DNA of 64,000 bases from Terriglobia bacterium (GTDB taxonomy: Bacteria > Acidobacteriota > Terriglobia > Terriglobales > Acidobacteriaceae). Under the pieces are notes generated by a model. The model searched no databases. It was not told the origin of the DNA and saw only the letters and a program-made list of their open reading frames with translations. Location of the stretch: the NCBI GenBank assembly GCA_021324365.1, contig JAJPJE010000070.1, positions 58,374 through 122,373 of the forward strand, read 5' to 3'. The translations under genes and the position numbers were made by a program. This document shows, piece after piece, positions 17,854-26,564 of the stretch; within the stretch, counting starts at the first letter, position 1; each line of letters opens with the position of its first letter.

Positions 17854-18072
17854 ATGTATCACTACGATCCGAACACCGCACTGGAAGAGATGCGGGAAGA
17901 AGCGACCCTTCCCAACCCGGTACACGTGCGAGATATGCTGCTGCGCGCACATCTCAAGCCGGAAGAATCACTTGAGCTGAACCGTCTGTTTCTGGAATAC
18001 CAGCTACACTTCGGCGAAGTTCAGAAACTCGGCAAACAGATTCTTGAACAGCTCGCCAAGCGCGCGGCATGA
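17854..18072 (+). CDS. Small conserved-looking protein (72 aa)
   Basis: I do not recognise a family. ATG 17854 has an AGGAG ribosome-binding site at 17843-17847; frames opening further upstream lack one. The 72 residues are soluble and helical, with charged and Leu-rich helices (EESLELNRLFLEYQLHFGEV) and no Cys pairs or membrane segment. It may be co-transcribed with tetR. Confidence 0.65.
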   Translation: MYHYDPNTALEEMREEATLPNPVHVRDMLLRAHLKPEESLELNRLFLEYQLHFGEVQKLGKQILEQLAKRAA

Positions 18073-18158
18073 GAAGCGCTTCAGCGGATAACCTTCAGCG
18101 AAGGAAGAAAACGGTCTCTGGGTACTGGCTACTCACGGCTAGCGACTAGCTACAGCAT

Positions 18159-19148
18159 TTAAATCATTTCCGTTTCCCACAAATCATGCAGATGGACAAT
18201 GCCTGCGACTCGATCTTCGGCATCGACAACGACTAGTGACGTAATCTTCTTCTGCTCCATACTATTCAGAGCGGCGGTCGCAAATTCCCCGACACGGATC
18301 GTCTTCGGTTGGCGCGTCATGCAATCAGCAGCGGTCAAGTCCATCGCTTCCTTGCCGCGCTTTTCGAGGAGGCGGCGCAGATCACCGTCACTGATGATGC
18401 CCAGCAGCTTATCGCCATCGACAACGGTGGTAATACCCAATCCCTTGCGCGACATCTCGTAGATTACCTGCGGCATTCTGGTCGTAGCAGCAACTCGGGG
18501 TAGCGCCTCGCCGGAGTGCATCAGTGCTTCGACACGCGCCAGCTTCTTGCCCAGCTTTCCGCCCGGATGCAAGCTCGCGAAATCTTCTTCCTTGAAACCG
18601 CGCCGTTCGGCGAGTGTCATAGCCAAGGCGTCGCCTAGCGCCAGCATGGTCGTCGTCGACGCCGTTGGTGCCAGCCCCAGGGTGCAAGCCTCTTTCGCAA
18701 CGGAACAGTCAAGCACGATATCCGCAGCTTGGGCGAGTGTTGAAAGCTTCCTCCCATTGCCGGAATAGACAGGATCGCCGGTCATGGCGATTAGCTTGAC
18801 TTCCAGCCGCTTGAGTGTCGGTAAGAGAGTGAGCAGCTCTTCCGTCTCTCCGCCATACGAAAGCGCGATCACCACATCTCCGCGCGCGATCATTCCCAGA
18901 TCTCCGTGCAGCGCCTCGGCTGGATGCAGGAATAACGAGGGAGTCCCAGTAGAACTGAGGGTTGCGGCAATCTTGCGGGCGACAAGCCCGCTCTTCCCCA
19001 TGCCGGTCACGACGACGCGTGCGCTGCAGCAATAGAGCTGCTCGACCGCCTGACCAAACGCCTGCGCCATCGGCCCGGCAATTCGGTCCGCGAGTTCGCG
19101 GAGTGCTTCCGCCTCCACGCGAACCACGTTGGCTCCAGTGCGATTCAC
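18159..19148 (-). CDS. kdsD: D-arabinose-5-phosphate isomerase KdsD (SIS + CBS)
   Basis: Converts D-ribulose 5-phosphate to D-arabinose 5-phosphate, the entry step to Kdo. The 329 residues comprise an N-terminal SIS sugar-isomerase domain (GMGKSGLVARKIAATLSSTG, FLHPAEALHGDLGM) and two C-terminal CBS domains (from about residue 205) that may sense nucleotides. KpsF/GutQ relatives share this layout, so the name rests on the family and on the presence of kdsC and kdsA in the same window. Divergent from the next gene. Confidence 0.92.
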   Translation of the reverse strand: MNRTGANVVRVEAEALRELADRIAGPMAQAFGQAVEQLYCCSARVVVTGMGKSGLVARKIAATLSSTGTPSLFLHPAEALHGDLGMIARGDVVIALSYGGETEELLTLLPTLKRLEVKLIAMTGDPVYSGNGRKLSTLAQAADIVLDCSVAKEACTLGLAPTASTTTMLALGDALAMTLAERRGFKEEDFASLHPGGKLGKKLARVEALMHSGEALPRVAATTRMPQVIYEMSRKGLGITTVVDGDKLLGIISDGDLRRLLEKRGKEAMDLTAADCMTRQPKTIRVGEFATAALNSMEQKKITSLVVVDAEDRVAGIVHLHDLWETEMI

Positions 19149-19254
19149 GAAGTCACGATGCTATCAAAGTTGCGCGGACGAGCGTTAGTACCGCGCAGAG
19201 TGAAGCCGGGAGCCAAGTTGCCGATAAGAAGTATGGTGCCGGGGAGTTCAGCCG

Positions 19255-19695
19255 ATGACGCGACGTCTCACTCTGTTTGTTGCTCTTAGCTTGTTCGCAG
19301 TTCCTGCTGCTGCGATTATCGATCAGTACCGCACGGGCATCCTGGTTCACGCGCGGCCGTCGCGCGCCGAGGGAAAGAATTGCGTCACGCTAACGGTTCT
19401 TGTTGGTGATCTGGTGTTTGTCGCACAGCAATGCGCAAACCTTCCCTGGAACGCCTATGTTCCCGCCGAATTCACGGAACAGGGGGACGTTCAGGTGCGC
19501 GTGGAAGAGGACAAGCTCCTGTTGCGGCGTCCGAATGGGAAAGACTTGCGAGCCCACATCGTGAAAAGGGCGCTGCTACGCCAACGCGTCGACCTGCAGG
19601 ATTTCTGGCGGCGAAACGCCCAGGACCGCGATGAAGATTCGCCGATGCCGCTGCCCGATAGCCTTCCACCGACGACTACGGTCCAGATGCACTGA
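19255..19695 (+). CDS. Small exported protein of unknown function
   Basis: A 146-residue protein with a clear signal peptide (about 1-20, cleavage after PAAA). The mature part is beta-rich at first, then basic, with two Cys residues that could form a disulfide, and a Pro-rich C-terminus. No family recognised. It starts 107 bp from the divergent kdsD gene and ends 80 bp before the tRNA gene. Confidence 0.65.
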   Translation: MTRRLTLFVALSLFAVPAAAIIDQYRTGILVHARPSRAEGKNCVTLTVLVGDLVFVAQQCANLPWNAYVPAEFTEQGDVQVRVEEDKLLLRRPNGKDLRAHIVKRALLRQRVDLQDFWRRNAQDRDEDSPMPLPDSLPPTTTVQMH

Positions 19696-19775
19696 GGCCC
19701 ACCCGCCGTGTGCCGCATCCTTCGCGAGCATTGTCATGTTTTCCGTGGCTGTGCGAGACTAGCGATATCGGTCAA

Positions 19776-19852
19776 GGGCCCGTAGCTCAATCGGATAGAG
19801 CATCGGATTTCTAATCCGAGGGTTGCAGGTTCGATTCCTGCCGGGCCTACCA
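19776..19852 (+). tRNA. tRNA-Arg (anticodon UCU)
   Basis: Complete cloverleaf with encoded CCA. Acceptor GGGCCCG (19776-19782) pairs with CGGGCCT (19842-19848), with a G1-U72 wobble. The D arm is GCTC/GAGC, the anticodon stem TCGGA/TCCGA with loop TTTCTAA (anticodon TCT), and the T arm GCAGG/CCTGC with TTCGATT. Discriminator A, then CCA at 19850-19852. It reads AGA, and AGG by wobble. Confidence 0.97.
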
Positions 19853-19866
19853 GCACCCTGGCCAAG

Positions 19867-20649
19867 TTATTTCTTACCGCGCGACGAACTCGACACGTTG
19901 CGTTCTCCGAACACGACGCGAGCAACTCGATTCCGCTCCAATCGAGTCGACTTCCCTTTTACGCTGATGCTCACTATCGTACTGCTAACCGAGGTGACGT
20001 TACCCAGCAGTACAGTTCCATCTCGCAACACCACTGTATCCAGCGTTAGCGGGCTCAACTCCAGGTTTACGCTGCCCGGCGGCGCGTTTTCAGCAATCTC
20101 AAGCGGCGTACTTGCGGAGGAGTACCCTTCTTTGCTGAACTCGAGCACGTGCTTGCCCGGAGCGATCGAAAGTATCTGCGGGGTGACGCCAGAGGTCTGC
20201 GAGTCTATCTTTAGGGTTGCTCCAGAAGGCACACTGGTGACGCTCATTTTGATCTTCATCGGCTCGTCCGATGGCAGGTGCTGCGGCTTCAATTCCATTC
20301 TGGCAAAGGAACCCATAGCATGCGCGGTGACCGGAACCTTAGCCTTCTGGCCGGCGGCCAAGTTGGTGATCTCTAAGTAGCCTTCGCCTACGCGATTGCC
20401 GTTCTTATCGAGAAGGTAGAGGTAGAAAGACGCAGAGGGAATGGTTTTGGTGCTGAGATTTTCCGCCACCGCCTCACCTAGATAGTCGCTCTGACCGGAT
20501 GTAGAACTGACCTGTCGCATCTTCCCCAGAGTGAAGCGTAGCAGCGCGTTATCACCGCTATCAGGCCAAGTCAGAACGGTATCGGCCGCGAACAGCCCTG
20601 CGGTCACGCTCAACAGGAGCACGGTAACGATCGAGATTCGCTTTTGCAT
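19867..20649 (-). CDS. Exported PEGA-domain protein
   Basis: A 260-residue protein with a signal peptide (1-21) and a PEGA domain at about 130-205 (SVPSGATLKIDSQTSGVTP, GKHVLEFSKEGY). The C-terminus (VVLRDGTVLLGNVTSVSS) resembles a short Sm-like or beta-barrel module common in exported acidobacterial proteins. PEGA domains are carbohydrate- or surface-associated; the exact role is unknown. It converges on the tRNA-Arg gene, 14 bp from its end. Confidence 0.8.
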   Translation of the reverse strand: MQKRISIVTVLLLSVTAGLFAADTVLTWPDSGDNALLRFTLGKMRQVSSTSGQSDYLGEAVAENLSTKTIPSASFYLYLLDKNGNRVGEGYLEITNLAAGQKAKVPVTAHAMGSFARMELKPQHLPSDEPMKIKMSVTSVPSGATLKIDSQTSGVTPQILSIAPGKHVLEFSKEGYSSASTPLEIAENAPPGSVNLELSPLTLDTVVLRDGTVLLGNVTSVSSTIVSISVKGKSTRLERNRVARVVFGERNVSSSSRGKK

Positions 20650-20809
20650 TGTTCATTCATCTTGCTGGTGGGCAGAGTCTCCGCGCAACTGAATTGCGGG
20701 CTTCCAGCTTACTCAAGTGAATAACCTGTGGGAACAATCGAAAGCACCTGGCCGGCGAGAACTCCATCCAGCGTTGAATTCCACCCCTGACATTTTGAAT
20801 ACTTAGAAA

Positions 20810-21163
20810 ATGGATCTTTCGTTTCGAGCTAATTCTCTGGTACAGGGGATTGTAGGACTCTCATTATTCACCGCCCTCGCCGTGTTCTCGACGCTGGCGA
20901 CGAGACAGACGCCTTATCAGACCTCGGTGCCGCTACTTTTCATCATTGTGGCGGCGTTGGTAGCGTTCTTTGTCGGCAAGACCGCCGCATACGTCGGATT
21001 GGCCGCTTCGACTGTAGTGTTTGCGGTCATGCTATTCGAACCTCGGGGTAGCTTGCATGTGGATGCTCAAGCGGCGCGCGTGAGTCTCGCATGGATGCTC
21101 ATGGGCGGGCTGGCAGCAGCCTGGATCTTCGCCCGTCAGGGCAAAACCCCCAAAAACGAGTAA
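20810..21163 (+). CDS. Small integral membrane protein
   Basis: A 117-residue protein with four predicted hydrophobic segments (about 12-28, 41-58, 61-76, 92-108) and a short charged tail. The segment pattern resembles the DUF4118/KdpD-type sensory membrane domain, but here it stands alone with no kinase. Function unknown. The 127 bp to the next gene holds no recognisable terminator. Confidence 0.6.
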   Translation: MDLSFRANSLVQGIVGLSLFTALAVFSTLATRQTPYQTSVPLLFIIVAALVAFFVGKTAAYVGLAASTVVFAVMLFEPRGSLHVDAQAARVSLAWMLMGGLAAAWIFARQGKTPKNE

Positions 21164-21290
21164 AAACCGCTCGGCACAGCAATTTACAAGCATTACAAAT
21201 CTTTACTGCCCTTCACTGGCTCTTTACGCCAATCAACTCTGCCCACGTGTCTAATCCATTAACGCCGGAAGAAGGGCGAGGAGGGACATC

Positions 21291-21677
21291 ATGAAAAGCT
21301 GGAAGGCGATAGCGGGAACGTTGGCGTTGTTCATGGGAATTACCGGAGTAGCGTTGGCCCAGGATTTCGATCATGACCATGATCGTAATTGGAGGAACAA
21401 CGGCTACTACGGGTATCAGGGCGGAGACCGCGATGACTACAACCGCGGATACAACGGATATTCACCATACGGTTACAACAACGGCTACCCGGCCTACGGC
21501 TACAACAATGGCTACTACGGTCCGGCGTACGGCTACGGCAACTACGGGTACGACAATGGGTACTACGGCCAACGCGGAGACGATGAGGATCGCGGACGCT
21601 GGAACAACGGATACCAGCATCGCGATGGGGATCAAGGGCGGGAACATCGCGACGGAGGTGATCGCGGACGACACTAA
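21291..21677 (+). CDS. Exported Gly/Tyr/Asn-rich low-complexity protein
   Basis: A 128-residue protein with a signal peptide (1-24, cleavage after ALAQ). The mature part is built of GYNNGYY/GYGNYGYDN-type repeats flanked by Asp/Arg/His-rich ends. No globular domain is visible. Such tyrosine- and glycine-rich exported proteins may form surface or matrix material, but this is inference. A ribosome-binding site (GAGGAGGGA) precedes the ATG and a strong terminator follows. Confidence 0.75.
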   Translation: MKSWKAIAGTLALFMGITGVALAQDFDHDHDRNWRNNGYYGYQGGDRDDYNRGYNGYSPYGYNNGYPAYGYNNGYYGPAYGYGNYGYDNGYYGQRGDDEDRGRWNNGYQHRDGDQGREHRDGGDRGRH

Positions 21678-21694
21678 TCAGTCGTGAGCGCGAG

Positions 21695-21725
21695 GAGCCA
21701 CTCCGGAAGGGGTGGTTCTTTTTTT
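21695..21725 (+). terminator. Intrinsic terminator after the Gly/Tyr/Asn-rich gene
   Basis: Stem GAGCCACTCC (21695-21704) and GGGGTGGTTC (21709-21718), ten pairs including two G-U, tetraloop GGAA, followed by seven T residues (21719-21725). Confidence 0.9.
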
Positions 21726-21977
21726 AGTTAGCAGTTAGTCGTCGGCAGCCAATTGATCGCAATCGCACCCAAGCGACTCAGGCAGTTCGCTGATTCCGTA
21801 GGTTTGATACCTGACACACTGCTACTGGCAACTTACAATTCACCTGATGCCCCGCATCGCTGTTGCGAGTTTGGCGAAACTCGTGGTTCAGGCATCCCAT
21901 CTCGCACCTCCGCCGCGCCTCTTGCCTCTGATATACAATCTCCCGTTTGCCTGAAACGTTCTGGTGAGGTTGTGCAC

Positions 21978-23156
21978 ATGTCCGACGCTATTCTGCAAAA
22001 GGCTGCTCCCGCTCCGTTGGTCGCACTCACAGAAGACGAGATTTTGTTTCGCGACAACATTCGTCAATTTGCGGAAGAAGCGGTTCGTCCGCATGTCAAG
22101 GAAATGGACGACAAGGGTGTATTCGAGCACAGCCTGCTGGATCAGTTTTTTCAGCTCGGCATTATGGGCATTGAGACGCCAGAGCAATATGGCGGTGCAG
22201 GCGGCAGTTTCTTCGAGGCGATCCTTGCCGTCGAGGAACTCTCGCGTGTGGACGCTTCGGCAGGAGTTGTTGTCGACGTACAGAACACACTTGTCAACAA
22301 TGCATTCCTTCGCTGGGGCACTGAGGCACAGAAGAAGAAATATTTAACGATGCTCGCCACCGACACCGTTGGCGCGTATGCACTGAGCGAAGCCGGCTCC
22401 GGATCCGATGCGTTCGCGTTGACGACAAAAGCCGAACTCAAAGGCAGCGACTATGTGTTGCACGGCCGCAAGCTGTGGATCACCAACGGCAAGGAAGCAG
22501 GCATCTTCGTTCTGTTCGCCACCGTGGACCCCGCTGCCGGTTATCGAGGCATTACGGCCTTCATCGTCGAAAGGAATTTCCCTGGCTTCAGCGTCGGGAA
22601 GAAGGAAGACAAACTGGGAATTCGAGCATCGAGTACGTGCGAATTGATCCTTGAAGACTGCCGCGTCCCCAAGGAGAACGTCCTTGGCGAGGTGGGAAAG
22701 GGCTATAAGATTGCGATCGAGACGCTGAACGAAGGCCGCATCGGAATTGGCGCCCAGATGATTGGTTTGGCGCGTGGCGCATGGGAATATGCCGCGAAGT
22801 ACGCGCAGGAGCGCAAACAATTCGGCAAGCCGATCGCCGATTTCCAAGGCGTGCAATTCCAGTTGGCGCAATCGGCTACGGAATTGGAGGCCGCGCGGAT
22901 GATGGTGTACAACTCAGCACGGATGAAGGATGCCGGCATGAACTTCGTAAAGGAAGCCGCGATGACCAAATTATTCGCATCGCAAGTTGCCGAGAGAGTT
23001 ACTTCCTTAGCAGTAGAAGTCTATGGTGGTTACGGGTTCACAAAGGATTACCCCGTTGAAAAATTCTATCGTGATGCGAAAATAGGTAAGATTTACGAAG
23101 GCACGTCGAACATGCAGCTGCAGACGATAGCCAAGCTTGTGGTAGGCGCAAAATGA
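21978..23156 (+). CDS. Acyl-CoA dehydrogenase
   Basis: FAD enzyme that oxidises acyl-CoA to the 2,3-enoyl-CoA in beta-oxidation. The 392-residue length, the FAD/substrate segments (YALSEAGSGSDAF, LWITNGKEAG) and the C-terminal YGGYGFTKDYPVEKFYRDAK are typical of short-chain (butyryl-CoA type) members, with the catalytic Glu374 in IYEGTSN. The frame is open upstream to 21753, but ATG 21978 matches the family start. It overlaps the following PilZ gene by 4 nt. Confidence 0.93.
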   Translation: MSDAILQKAAPAPLVALTEDEILFRDNIRQFAEEAVRPHVKEMDDKGVFEHSLLDQFFQLGIMGIETPEQYGGAGGSFFEAILAVEELSRVDASAGVVVDVQNTLVNNAFLRWGTEAQKKKYLTMLATDTVGAYALSEAGSGSDAFALTTKAELKGSDYVLHGRKLWITNGKEAGIFVLFATVDPAAGYRGITAFIVERNFPGFSVGKKEDKLGIRASSTCELILEDCRVPKENVLGEVGKGYKIAIETLNEGRIGIGAQMIGLARGAWEYAAKYAQERKQFGKPIADFQGVQFQLAQSATELEAARMMVYNSARMKDAGMNFVKEAAMTKLFASQVAERVTSLAVEVYGGYGFTKDYPVEKFYRDAKIGKIYEGTSNMQLQTIAKLVVGAK

Positions 23157-23440
23157 ACATGATCCCCGCATATAGAACCGAGCAGCGCCGTTATCCTCGC
23201 ATTGATGTGACCGATGACCTGATGGCCTTCGATTATCGCGGCCAGGAACTTGGGCGCATTGAGAAGATCGGGGGCGGCGGCATGCAGGTGCGGCTCTCTA
23301 CTGAACTGGCCGGGTGCACTTTAGTTCCGGGTGCGCAGTTGTTAGTCGATGTTTTTGAAGCTGGACAGATGCGGCATACGATTCGAGTCGCAGTTCGTTT
23401 CCACACTCCCCAGCTTTTGGGGCTCGAATTCGTGAATTAA
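23153..23440 (+). CDS. PilZ-domain protein
   Basis: A 95-residue protein consisting of one PilZ domain: EQRRYPRIDV at residues 8-17 is the RxxxR-type region and KIGGGGMQV takes the place of the usual D/NxSxxG motif. Canonical PilZ proteins bind cyclic di-GMP; the second motif here lacks the usual Asp/Ser, so binding is doubtful. It starts inside the ATGA overlap with the acyl-CoA dehydrogenase stop. The 146-bp gap after it contains an 8-bp inverted repeat (TAACCAGT at 23438-23445 and ACTGGTTA at 23486-23493), possibly a terminator. Confidence 0.8.
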   Translation: MNMIPAYRTEQRRYPRIDVTDDLMAFDYRGQELGRIEKIGGGGMQVRLSTELAGCTLVPGAQLLVDVFEAGQMRHTIRVAVRFHTPQLLGLEFVN

Positions 23441-23586
23441 CCAGTTCCCTCCCCTCTCCCCCCGGTTTTCCGCGCCGGAACCGTTACTGGTTAGTAAAAA
23501 GGGCACAGCCTTGTCTCGCTGACGCCGCTCCACTACACTTCGTTGTTTCCTGCAAATAAAGTTTTGTCGCGCCGAGGAGGCGTGCA

Positions 23587-25044
23587 ATGCTGAACCCGGC
23601 CCAGCACCTGCCCGACATGGCTGAGGTGCAGAAGTTCTACACAGCGATCCTCGAAGAAACGCTTGGACATCCAATTCCGCTCCCCGCCGGCCTGAATCCT
23701 GTAACCGGCATACCGGCCAGCCCGGAGGTGCTTGCGCAGTGGCTCTCAGTCCTCGACCTTGCGGTCGGACCGCTGATGGTGCGGGACGCCCTGAAAGAAT
23801 CCACCGGTTCGCAAAGCGCGGAAGCCCTGCTGCGCTACTTCATCTTCAAGCAGCCGACGAATGACATCGATCGCGATAAAACCGATTTCATCTGCACGTT
23901 TCTGCACCGGCTGCGAAATGTGCCCGTCCGGCTTCTTGATCAATACTCCGGCGATGAACCAACGCCTTTCGAGCCCACCCTGATGACCATCCTCCGTTTG
24001 AAAGAACCGCCTTCGTTGCCGCAGGAACACCGCCAATTGACGCGGGAGTTTCGTTTTATTCGCGAAGAACTGGAAGAGGTCCGCGACTTCAATCAACTGA
24101 TGGATTCCGGACTGATGCAGCGCTCGCGCGATATCAAGCACCGCTTCGGAGCATCGTTCTACCATCCGCACGTACTTGCAACGGTCGCCGAGTACAACGT
24201 CTGCATGAGCGAACGATTCGATTCTTTGTTCCGGGAAGCAGCTCACAACATTAAGGAATTCGCCGAAAAAGTGCAGAAAGCTGGAGGAAGCATCATGTCG
24301 CGCGTTGAGGGCGACGTAACGGTCAAGCAGATGACCGAAGTGGAGCCGACAGCGATACTTAGCACCGACTATGTTCGTTCTGGCGATCAATTGCGAAGGG
24401 TTTCTAAGTTGCAGAAGGTTGTCGATAATAAGGCGCGTTCGCTTGCAGCGCCAGCCACGGCGGCAGCCTCCGCATCCGGAGCACCAAGCAACATCCGGAC
24501 AACCGCAACGGCACCGGGGCTCGCTCGCATTCCCATGCCTACGACGGCGGAAGCCAAGGGTGTCGACAGAGCGAGTGAGGACAGCAGAATCAGATCATCC
24601 ATCAACTCCATCCAGAACTTCATCACCGCGGCTGAAGCTACATCGAGCTGCGTGTTCCCGATGCGCCAAGGCAGTCTCGCGCTTACCAGTACGGAAGTGG
24701 ATGCCTTTCGGGCTGAATATCGCGATGAAAAGAGTTTCCGCGGAGAATACGCTTGCAGCGTTGTCGATGCTGTCGCTGTGGGCGTTCGCATACTGGAAGA
24801 ACTCGAAGATTTTCTGTCGCACCGCGACTCTGCTTATCTCTGGAAGTCCCATGCCGATTCGCTGACCTATCTGTTGTCGTGTGCTACCAGGATCCGAGGC
24901 AAAGGTACGGATCTACTGCGTCTTGCAGAGCAGCGAGGACTGACCGAGAAAGCCGCGGCGCTGCACCTGACTCTGGAGCGTTTGCGATCCCAGGAACTGA
25001 GTGCTGCGAAAGCGCTCGAAACCGTGGAGAGTCAGTCCAGGTAA
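23587..25044 (+). CDS. Protein of unknown function (485 aa)
   Basis: I do not recognise a family. It is predicted soluble with no signal peptide. The N-terminal 290 residues are helical with a coiled-coil-like charged stretch (REFRFIREELEEVRDFNQ). A Ala/Thr/Pro-rich linker follows at about 285-335, then a second helical domain. The start is supported by GAGGAGG just upstream. No motif points to catalysis; a scaffold or regulatory role is possible. Confidence 0.75.
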   Translation: MLNPAQHLPDMAEVQKFYTAILEETLGHPIPLPAGLNPVTGIPASPEVLAQWLSVLDLAVGPLMVRDALKESTGSQSAEALLRYFIFKQPTNDIDRDKTDFICTFLHRLRNVPVRLLDQYSGDEPTPFEPTLMTILRLKEPPSLPQEHRQLTREFRFIREELEEVRDFNQLMDSGLMQRSRDIKHRFGASFYHPHVLATVAEYNVCMSERFDSLFREAAHNIKEFAEKVQKAGGSIMSRVEGDVTVKQMTEVEPTAILSTDYVRSGDQLRRVSKLQKVVDNKARSLAAPATAAASASGAPSNIRTTATAPGLARIPMPTTAEAKGVDRASEDSRIRSSINSIQNFITAAEATSSCVFPMRQGSLALTSTEVDAFRAEYRDEKSFRGEYACSVVDAVAVGVRILEELEDFLSHRDSAYLWKSHADSLTYLLSCATRIRGKGTDLLRLAEQRGLTEKAAALHLTLERLRSQELSAAKALETVESQSR

Positions 25045-25125
25045 GCGCAAATCGAGCCGCTCGCGCAAACAGAGTGCTGCTCTGTCTCGCAAAAGGAGTA
25101 TGCTTCTCTCAACGGATGGCGCCAG

Positions 25126-25335
25126 ATGAAGTTATCGCTGGTTCGATGTCCCTACTGTGGTAGCCGCGAATTGTACCGTTCCAGACGGCGTGGTGGCTGG
25201 GAAAAGCTTGGGTTGCGCTTGCTGCTGTTGCGCCCAGTACGCTGCTATACGTGTATGCGAAGGCATCTCCGCCCTGTTTTTTTCAACAGCCGAGAACATT
25301 CCGTGCACAAAGTAAAAGGTATGCACGCTGCCTGA
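25126..25335 (+). CDS. Small zinc-ribbon protein
   Basis: A 69-residue basic protein with two Cys pairs (CPYC at 8-11, CYTC at 40-43) separated by an Arg-rich stretch, consistent with a single zinc ribbon. It lies 81 bp downstream of the 485-residue gene on the same strand and 55 bp from the convergent def gene. Function unknown. Confidence 0.6.
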   Translation: MKLSLVRCPYCGSRELYRSRRRGGWEKLGLRLLLLRPVRCYTCMRRHLRPVFFNSREHSVHKVKGMHAA

Positions 25336-25390
25336 TCAGCCCGGCACATTCCAACCATGCACTCGCTGCTAATGGACGAAGCTCTCCGGA

Positions 25391-25975
25391 TCATTTGAGC
25401 ATGCGCAAGACGTCCTCTTCTGACCTGCTTTTCCAGTTACGATTGAAGTTTTCCATCGTGGTTAACGTGCGCGTGTGCATACGATCCACATAAGCCGTTC
25501 CATTCAGGTGATCGATTTCGTGTTGGAGAATGCGCGCGTACCAACCTTCTGCCGAAACTGTCTTCCGCTTGCCGGTTTCGTCCAGATACTCAACAGTCAC
25601 TTTATGTGCGCGCGGAACGATAGCTGCGTAGCCGGCAAAGCTCAAACAACCCTCGAAGAATTCCTGAGTTTCCCCCTCGCTGCGAACAATACGAGGATTG
25701 ATCATGGCGTGGAAAGAAACCGGTTTGCGACCCTTGGCGCGTAATTCCTCTTTGGAGACATCCTTCAGGTATTCCGGGCGATCCTCAATAACCGCAAGCT
25801 GCAGCGGCAATCCGATCTGTGGCGCGGCGAGCCCTACACCAGGGGCATCGCGCATGGCTTCTTTCATATGTTCGATTAATTGCCGGATGAAGTCACTGCC
25901 GATTTCGCCGGCATTGAGTTCTCTGGCAACTTGTCGCAGAACCGGGTCGCCTAACTGATGTAGTTTGAGTTTCAT
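25391..25975 (-). CDS. def: Peptide deformylase
   Basis: Metalloenzyme that removes the N-formyl group from nascent proteins. The 194 residues carry all three motifs: GVGLAAPQIG (47-56), EGCLS (metal ligand Cys110) and QHEIDHLNG (metal ligands His152 and His156, catalytic Glu153). A short insertion around residues 68-85 is seen in several non-enterobacterial members. It starts 43 bp downstream of the STAS gene on the same strand. Confidence 0.95.
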   Translation of the reverse strand: MKLKLHQLGDPVLRQVARELNAGEIGSDFIRQLIEHMKEAMRDAPGVGLAAPQIGLPLQLAVIEDRPEYLKDVSKEELRAKGRKPVSFHAMINPRIVRSEGETQEFFEGCLSFAGYAAIVPRAHKVTVEYLDETGKRKTVSAEGWYARILQHEIDHLNGTAYVDRMHTRTLTTMENFNRNWKSRSEEDVLRMLK

Positions 25976-26018
25976 GAGCAGGACAGGATAGTCGACCGTC
26001 CGCCGAGAAGTGAAGAGA

Positions 26019-26513
26019 CTAGGCTACCGTCTCGGCGCGGGCGCGATGGTTGGCAGGGGTGAATACACCATTGAAAGCTGCGAGGGATTCCTCTTCCGTC
26101 TTGTCGATTGGCACGTGGAATACTTCCGCTACGCGCATCGTATCCAGGACTTCACTTACGTTGGTGGAAGCAGCGCAAAAGCGGATGCGATAACCATCCG
26201 CATAGGCAGTGAGATAGTGCACGAGCAATGCGGGAACATCCCCCGGAAGCAACTCGGCATGCGCGAGATTTACGACAACGCACCGGAAATCGGGATAGCG
26301 GTCGCGAACCTCCCGGCAAAAAAGGCTGGGCTCGTCACCGAAAAGAATCTTCCCACGCCAGGAGACCACAAGGACGTCTCCGATGACCTCAACTTCTCCT
26401 AGTGCTGGCATCACCCACTCGCTTCGGGACCATTCATGATCCCAAGAATGTATTAATCCTACCTTGTTGCAGCACGATTGCAACGGTGCAAATTTTCCGT
26501 AAAGAAATTCCAT
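26019..26513 (-). CDS. STAS-like domain protein
   Basis: A 164-residue protein whose residues 40-145 fit a STAS (anti-sigma-antagonist) fold: VIGDVLVVSWRGKI, VVVNLAHAELLPGDVPALL, then a strand-helix repeat. In regulatory STAS proteins a Ser or Thr in the loop after the NL strand is phosphorylated; here the loop reads AHAELLPGD, with no Ser or Thr, so phospho-control looks lost. The start is either ATG 26513 (AGGCGG upstream) or ATG 26411. Confidence 0.65.
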   Translation of the reverse strand: MEFLYGKFAPLQSCCNKVGLIHSWDHEWSRSEWVMPALGEVEVIGDVLVVSWRGKILFGDEPSLFCREVRDRYPDFRCVVVNLAHAELLPGDVPALLVHYLTAYADGYRIRFCAASTNVSEVLDTMRVAEVFHVPIDKTEEESLAAFNGVFTPANHRARAETVA

Positions 26514-26564
26514 CGCACCGCCTGCGTAGTTTCCCTTAGCGAAGGCTGCAGAAATCGCAGCGGT

